Source: Capitulum mitella
Taxonomy: Eukaryota; Arthropoda; Thecostraca; Pollicipedomorpha; Pollicipedidae
Direction of reading: 5' to 3'
DNA: 64,000 nucleotides
NCBI GenBank assembly: GCA_030062745.1
Contig: CP099847.1
Coordinates: 1,782,304-1,846,303 of the forward strand
In this document: one piece after another, positions 59,101 through 64,000 of the stretch
Numbering within the stretch: position 1 is the stretch's first letter
Layout of the letters: every line of letters begins with the position of its first letter
The notes under the pieces: generated by a model
Seen by the model: the letters and a program-made list of their open reading frames with translations, nothing else
Databases searched by the model: none
What the model was told of the DNA's origin: nothing
Program-made: the position numbers and the translations under genes

Positions 59101-61582
59101 CCTATCATGAACCATATTTTCCCTACAGCGCGGCTGACATCCTCAGATTTCACTTGTCGAGCAGGCAAGTCCTGCACATAGACGTCCAAAGAGCAACTCG
59201 CTAAAATAGTTAGGAAGATTTCAGCTCGGCAGTTTTCCCCGAAACTTTTACAAATGGGTCCGAATCGATTACTGAACCTGTGCAACGAAATGCACCATTG
59301 CACCGTTTTGCCATAGTGACCGTAACAGTGTTAGTAAACATGCATATAACAAATCAAATATTTTCCATTTATTCTTCCTTGGCTAGATAGGGAGACTCGA
59401 CGCGTTTTGGGAATGAGTTCAACAAGAGACTTTCGGCTTTGCCATTCCTGAATTTAGTACAGATGATGGTACAGATGATATCGGTGACTGCAAATGCGCT
59501 TTGGTCCTGTCGTTGTGTGTGGTACTACAGGTTTCGCGATAAGAATGCGTTCGCTGGCAGACGCATGGCTGGATATTCCGAAAACTGCTAGAGGGGTGTG
59601 AGTTTCCAGCTAGAATCCCAGACAATTCTTTTCACGCATTGCCATCGGTCTAATGTTAAAATCTCTGGAGAGTGAAATTCTAGATCCTATTCCCTCAGCC
59701 CCGAATCTCCAGCCATGGGATCTCCAGCTCAGCGTTGTCGTCGGGATCTCGTTGCTGGCATAACAGGCTGGTGGATCTCTGCGTCGTTGGAGACCGGTTG
59801 ATACAGAAGCCCTATGGCCGTCGGGCCGAGCTGGTGGACGATTTTTCTTCCGGTGCCACTGGCGCGACCCGCTAATCAGCTGACTGCTGAGACTAAACCG
59901 GCGCGCCGGTTTACGTCACCCGACTGAAATCGCCCCGGGCAATCAAAGCTCAGCGAAAAGAAACCAAGGCCGGCCTGCAGATGACCAGCAATGTTTGGAC
60001 CCGTTTGACCGGACCCAGAGTCTGACTTCGGAGGCGACCCCACTCAACTGTCAGCGCTGAAGTTAGGACAGGAGCGGGTACGGAGCAGACGGTTAAAAGA
60101 GGATGGGTCAAATATTTTCTGCGTTTGCATATTCAGATTTGATCAATCAAAATCAGGTGCAAAATGGGCGTTGTCTTTCTTCCATGAACTCGAAAGACCT
60201 GTTGCCAATCGTTATATTTCGCAACAAGATGAATAAAGAAACAAAGCTTGTCCTATTCTGCTTATCATAAAGGATTTCCATGCGCAGCTGCGTCATTAAT
60301 ATAACATAATAATTATTAGGGCAAACATAATTATTAGTCTTGAAAATCAATATCGCACTTGAAAACAGACCCTTCAAGTAGCAGGGAGAAAAAGAACATC
60401 CCACGTTCATCCCGATTTTGTTCGACCATGGGGTCTGTTTGGAGATACAACCCGCTGAGCTGATCAGTTTTTCAGAACCACGGGCACTCGACAAGTAGTG
60501 CAGCCTCGTTTGGCCAACGTCGTCATGTGACCGCAGAAGGCCGGCCATCACTGTCGGTGGCTATTCTGATGTTCGGCTCTCATAAACGGGCTGTAGATCC
60601 GGCGGTGTCCGTCCGACATCGTCCATCCGTTGTCGGTAATCTGCCGGCGGGTGTGCTGATTTACCGCGCTGCGCTGATGTACTGCGATAATCACTGCGGC
60701 CCGCCCCCGGCTTAACGGGTCGGGCTGGACGCCCCAGGGTCGGGTCGGCGTTTCTCGCGCGGTAGGAAGCCAGATTTTCCGCCTGATATTCCGCAAATAA
60801 ATTGACGAGGAAAGTTAACTTGCTGATCCGTTATTCTTCTTCAGAATTTCCAAGCCGAGGGTACCCTCTTAGACCGTCTTGTCTTGGACGTGATCTCGTG
60901 TTTGACCAGTGACCGAATGTAAACGCTGATGTTTAGTGCGTGAATGAATAATGCAAAGTTTGAAATGTGAACAGCGCGGAAGCGCCACCAGCAATTGAAA
61001 TCCACCCTGTCTGCCCAACAGTTGGAGTTCAGTATATCATTCGGAACCACGCTCGGACCAAGAGATAAATTCGAGATTCGGCCGTATCTCACCGAAAAGA
61101 CAAAAGTCACAGTCCAAAAACGAACGCGGCGTCCGGCCGACGGCACGGCCGGGTGGCTCAAGTTCCATGAGTCTGCCGCGGCCGAGCCGTGACAGGACTA
61201 CACGGCAGTCCCTGCTCACGCGCAGAGCGTCGTAAATCGAGCGCAAGGCCTGTACATTAAGGGGATCGGTCGCAGTCTGAGAGTTGCGGCGAGCACCTGC
61301 ATTCCAAGACGCCCGGACGCCGAGCGGGAGCGATGCGGCACGATACTCGGCAGATCGGCTGTGAAGCCGTAACGCTCCGAAATCCCGGGCCGAAATGTTT
61401 CGCTACAATGCCAGCCTGAACTGACAGGCCTGCCGCGTCCAGCCCTGTTCAAAATGGACGGCGGATCTCTGTTTAAGAGCCGTCGAAGATCGCGGACCTA
61501 TGAGATTTCGAAGTGGTCGTAATGGCCAGCGAGAACACTGCTGGTGTTGAACGAGCGATCCTGAAAACAGCATTTCTCAATG

Positions 61583-61586
<4 letters not shown>

Positions 61587-61637
<51 letters not shown>
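61587..61637. repeat. (TA)n microsatellite, copy 2
   Basis: A pure AT run of about 51 bp at the position of the longer tract in copy 1. DNA flanking it on the right is rearranged or deleted by about 50 bp relative to copy 1. Confidence 0.95.
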
Positions 61638-61639
<2 letters not shown>

Positions 61640-62310
61640 AATCTATATACATATCTGTCCATATAAAAACACTGCCTAAATTTAAGAAAAATGTGTATCT
61701 GTTACGGTAACGATGGCTTTTTCCCTTATTTCTTCACAAGATCACAGAAAGACACAGCAATATGTGTAGCTGGTTTGCACTAAGACACATCCCTAACAGC
61801 AACCGGCGCATCTGCCTCGCGACGGCTTCGACGAGAGCTTGCGCAGCCCGGCGTTTGGAGATGCATTTGACACGTCGCCGGCGGGCTGGAGAGAGGGACG
61901 GCGCCGCGCCGGCGCTGCCAGAAATCCATTACCGCACTTGCATCTGGCGGCTTCCGCGGGCGGCGAGCGGCGGCCGGCCGCCGTCCCGCCGACAGCCTGC
62001 CTCCCAGGTCTCGAGGCTCGGGGTCCCACAGTTCGTGGCCAGCGGGACCCGGCTGACCGACTGAGTAGACCGACTGCCGCACCCCCCCCCCCGGTCCAAC
62101 TCGCCCGGCGCTCTCCGGGTACGAGGCGCGTCCGGGAACGGCTAGCAGCCGGCCTGCCTTCCGCGTCTGGCGCTGTGAGCCATTAACCGCACCCCCCACA
62201 GAAGTTCACGCACGGTCAACGGAGCGCCGAGGCAGCTGGGAAGTTTGTCGAGCTCCGGCTCCTGCTATTTGCCTAGGGCTGAAGAACGCGCTCCTGGTCA
62301 TGGGCCACAT

Positions 62311-62332
62311 TCTCTGTGTGTGTGTGTGTGTG
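62311..62332. repeat. (GT)n tract, copy 2
   Basis: TCTCTGTGTG...TGTG, counterpart of the CT/GT tract at 27926-27954. Confidence 0.9.
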
Positions 62333-63314
62333 TTCCTCTCCTTCCTTGCATACGACGTATCCGCCTCGATCATGTCGGCTGAGTTAATAGCGTGGTTGAT
62401 TTAGACGTCAGCCTTCTGTGAAGCTAACTGTCGTTCCTACATCGGAATTTTGCAACAGCGGAATTTGTTCAAATAACTACGGTTTTATCACTACTGTACG
62501 GTATTATGAAGTGGTGGACGAGAATGGCCCAAATTTCTGTGAGTGTGACGGCTGGATTTGGCAGTGATTAAGTTCACGTGAGGTTGCTGCACGACTTTAC
62601 GATGAATTTGCGCGAAATTCTAATTTTCAGCTCGGCCTGAACTGTGACAGCTGACGCAGAGTTCACTCAAAGCAAGGGAAGGCATTCAGGCAAAAAACCC
62701 AGCCGAAGTTCTCCTCGTTTTGAGCAGTCTGGCTCAACGGCTGAAAATCTGATAATTCCAGGCCATATGTAATATGCATGCTGGACTTTACCAATATGCA
62801 GGAGCTGACTCAGATTTAGCGACGTAACTTATCTCGTGGTAGGCAAGTCGGAACTCATTTTCAAGGTTTCTTAGAATTTACTGGCACCTCGAGCCAAGCA
62901 CTGGTCTTTCGTCATATTCTTACCTCGACTGCGGCGTTGCTGTTTTCGTGGCGCCGTCATAGTTCGCAGCTAAATAATTCTGTGGTCTAAGAAGCAGCTG
63001 AAAATATAATAAACAGTGCCAGAACGCAACGAAAAATTCGGCGACAAATTTTGCTACGTTCAGAAAAAGTACCTATCGTGGACGTCGGTGAGCGGAACAC
63101 GGACACCAGCGCGTCACTACATTGTTATGGATTGCTGTCGTCCTGCTGAGCCCATGCTCTTGCATCCGACCAGCACCTTCACCAGCGCTCCACGATCGTT
63201 CGTTCGTTCGACGATCATTGCACGTTTCCATACAACGTCAGGCGCATTTTCCACCAGCCACGCTTAAAACGCTGCGTCGAAGTCGAACGAGACGACAGGA
63301 ATGCAGAGCCGAAA

Positions 63315-63713
63315 CGCCAGCTGACCAAGGATGGCTGCGGCGGGAGAGGGGTGGCCGTAACGGAGCCGGACCGCGGCGGGAGAGGGGTGGCCGTAACGGA
63401 GCCGAAACGCCAGCTGACCAAGGATGGCTGCGGCGGGAGAGGGGTGGCCGTAACGGAGCCGGACCGCCAGCTGACCAAGGATGGCTGCGGCGGGAGAGGG
63501 GTGGCCGTAACGGAGCCGGAGCGCCAGCTGACCAAGGATGGCTGCGGCGGGAGAGGGGTGGCCGTAACGGAGCCGGAGCGCCAGCTGACCAAGGATGGCT
63601 GCGGCGGGAGAGGGGTGGCCGTAACGGAGCCGGACCGCCAGCTGACCAAGGATGGCTGCGGCGGGAGAGGGGTGGCCGCAACAGAGCCGGACCGCGGCGG
63701 GAGAGGGGTGGCC
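63315..63713. repeat. 57-bp VNTR, copy 2 (about 7 units)
   Basis: Units starting CGCCAGCTGACCAAGGATGG at 63315, 63408, 63465, 63522, 63579 and 63636, with 36-bp partial units after the first and last. Since 57 and 36 are multiples of 3, frames stay open on both strands (up to 278 residues). The encoded 19-residue repeat is Gly/Arg- or Pro/Ser-rich with no recognised domain. Confidence 0.95.
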
Positions 63714-64000
63714 GCGGACGGCAGCTGGGACGGAGTGTCACTGATCACCGCCGACGGCGTGAGACCGCGCTGATTAACGGAGCTGACCCAATAGGCGCCG
63801 CCGGCGGCGGTGTCGGCCCGCTGCCCCGGCTGACAAACGGAACTGACCCCGATCGCCGGGCCGTCGGCTGTGGAGGTCCGTCCGTGTCCGGCGCCGGCCG
63901 TTCGCGGCGGAACCGGCGGGGCGCCGGCCGTCACCTGGCCTCGGAACGGCCGGAGTGAACGGCGTCCAGGCATCGTGTGACTCCCCCCGCCGTCCCACCG

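Larger units (their letters stand above)
53198..64000. repeat. Large duplicated block, copy 2 (10.8 kb, runs off the window)
   Basis: Starts at the first base after the gap and matches copy 1 from 18232 to 29350 in the same order and orientation. The coordinate offset falls from about 34965 to 34650, mainly because the 53-bp VNTR is eight units shorter, partly offset by the longer 57-bp VNTR. No recognised gene. Confidence 0.95.

Noticed and set aside
63122-63973. 278-codon (+) and 252-codon (-) overlapping open frames
   Set aside because: Both come from the 57-bp repeat and GC-rich flank. In the part shared with copy 1 (29100-29350), nearly every base change alters an amino acid, so there is no sign of coding constraint.

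Overview
The window is animal genomic DNA, not bacterial. It holds one recognisable protein-coding gene, split into many small exons with GT...AG introns, in a background of microsatellites, minisatellites, short inverted-repeat transposons, a LINE relic and a 500-base run of N (an assembly gap). CpG dinucleotides are frequent and the exons are arthropod/protostome-like in character, so an invertebrate is likely, possibly a marine arthropod such as a barnacle. That placement is inference only.

Layout. 304-13937 (+): twelve exons of a TMEM145-like gene (GOST/GpcrRhopsn4 family seven-transmembrane protein). The gene is complete at its 3' end but lacks the N-terminal exon(s), which lie before the window. 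All twelve exons join in frame (1431 nt, 476 codons plus stop). Intron 1 carries a 1.2-kb TTAA-flanked transposon and intron 8 a small hAT-like MITE. 13938-18231: non-coding, with a (TATC)n microsatellite and a hAT-like MITE with an 8-bp target duplication. 18232-29350: first copy of an 11-kb block containing a 21-unit 53-bp VNTR, a (TA)n tract and a short 57-bp VNTR. 29351-52697: no recognised gene; it contains a minisatellite, an X-box/CRE promoter-like site, a 237-bp foldback element flanked by TA, two more TTAA-flanked elements, a tRNA-like sequence, a TCTG/TCCG microsatellite and the 3' part of a non-LTR retrotransposon. 52698-53197: gap. 53198-64000: second copy of the 11-kb block, a few percent diverged, with 13 units of the 53-bp VNTR and an expanded 57-bp VNTR.

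Interpretation. Copy 2 begins exactly at the gap and runs collinear with copy 1 to the window end. It is therefore either a recent segmental duplication or, more likely, the second haplotype of the same locus scaffolded in tandem. Apart from TMEM145 I found no gene I can defend; the other long reading frames sit in repeats or change amino acids freely between the two copies. The most interesting items are a family of three TTAA-flanked 1.2-1.5-kb elements loaded with TGACCT/AGGTCA half-sites, the two VNTRs that differ sharply between otherwise near-identical copies, the foldback element, and an X-box placed beside a full CRE.
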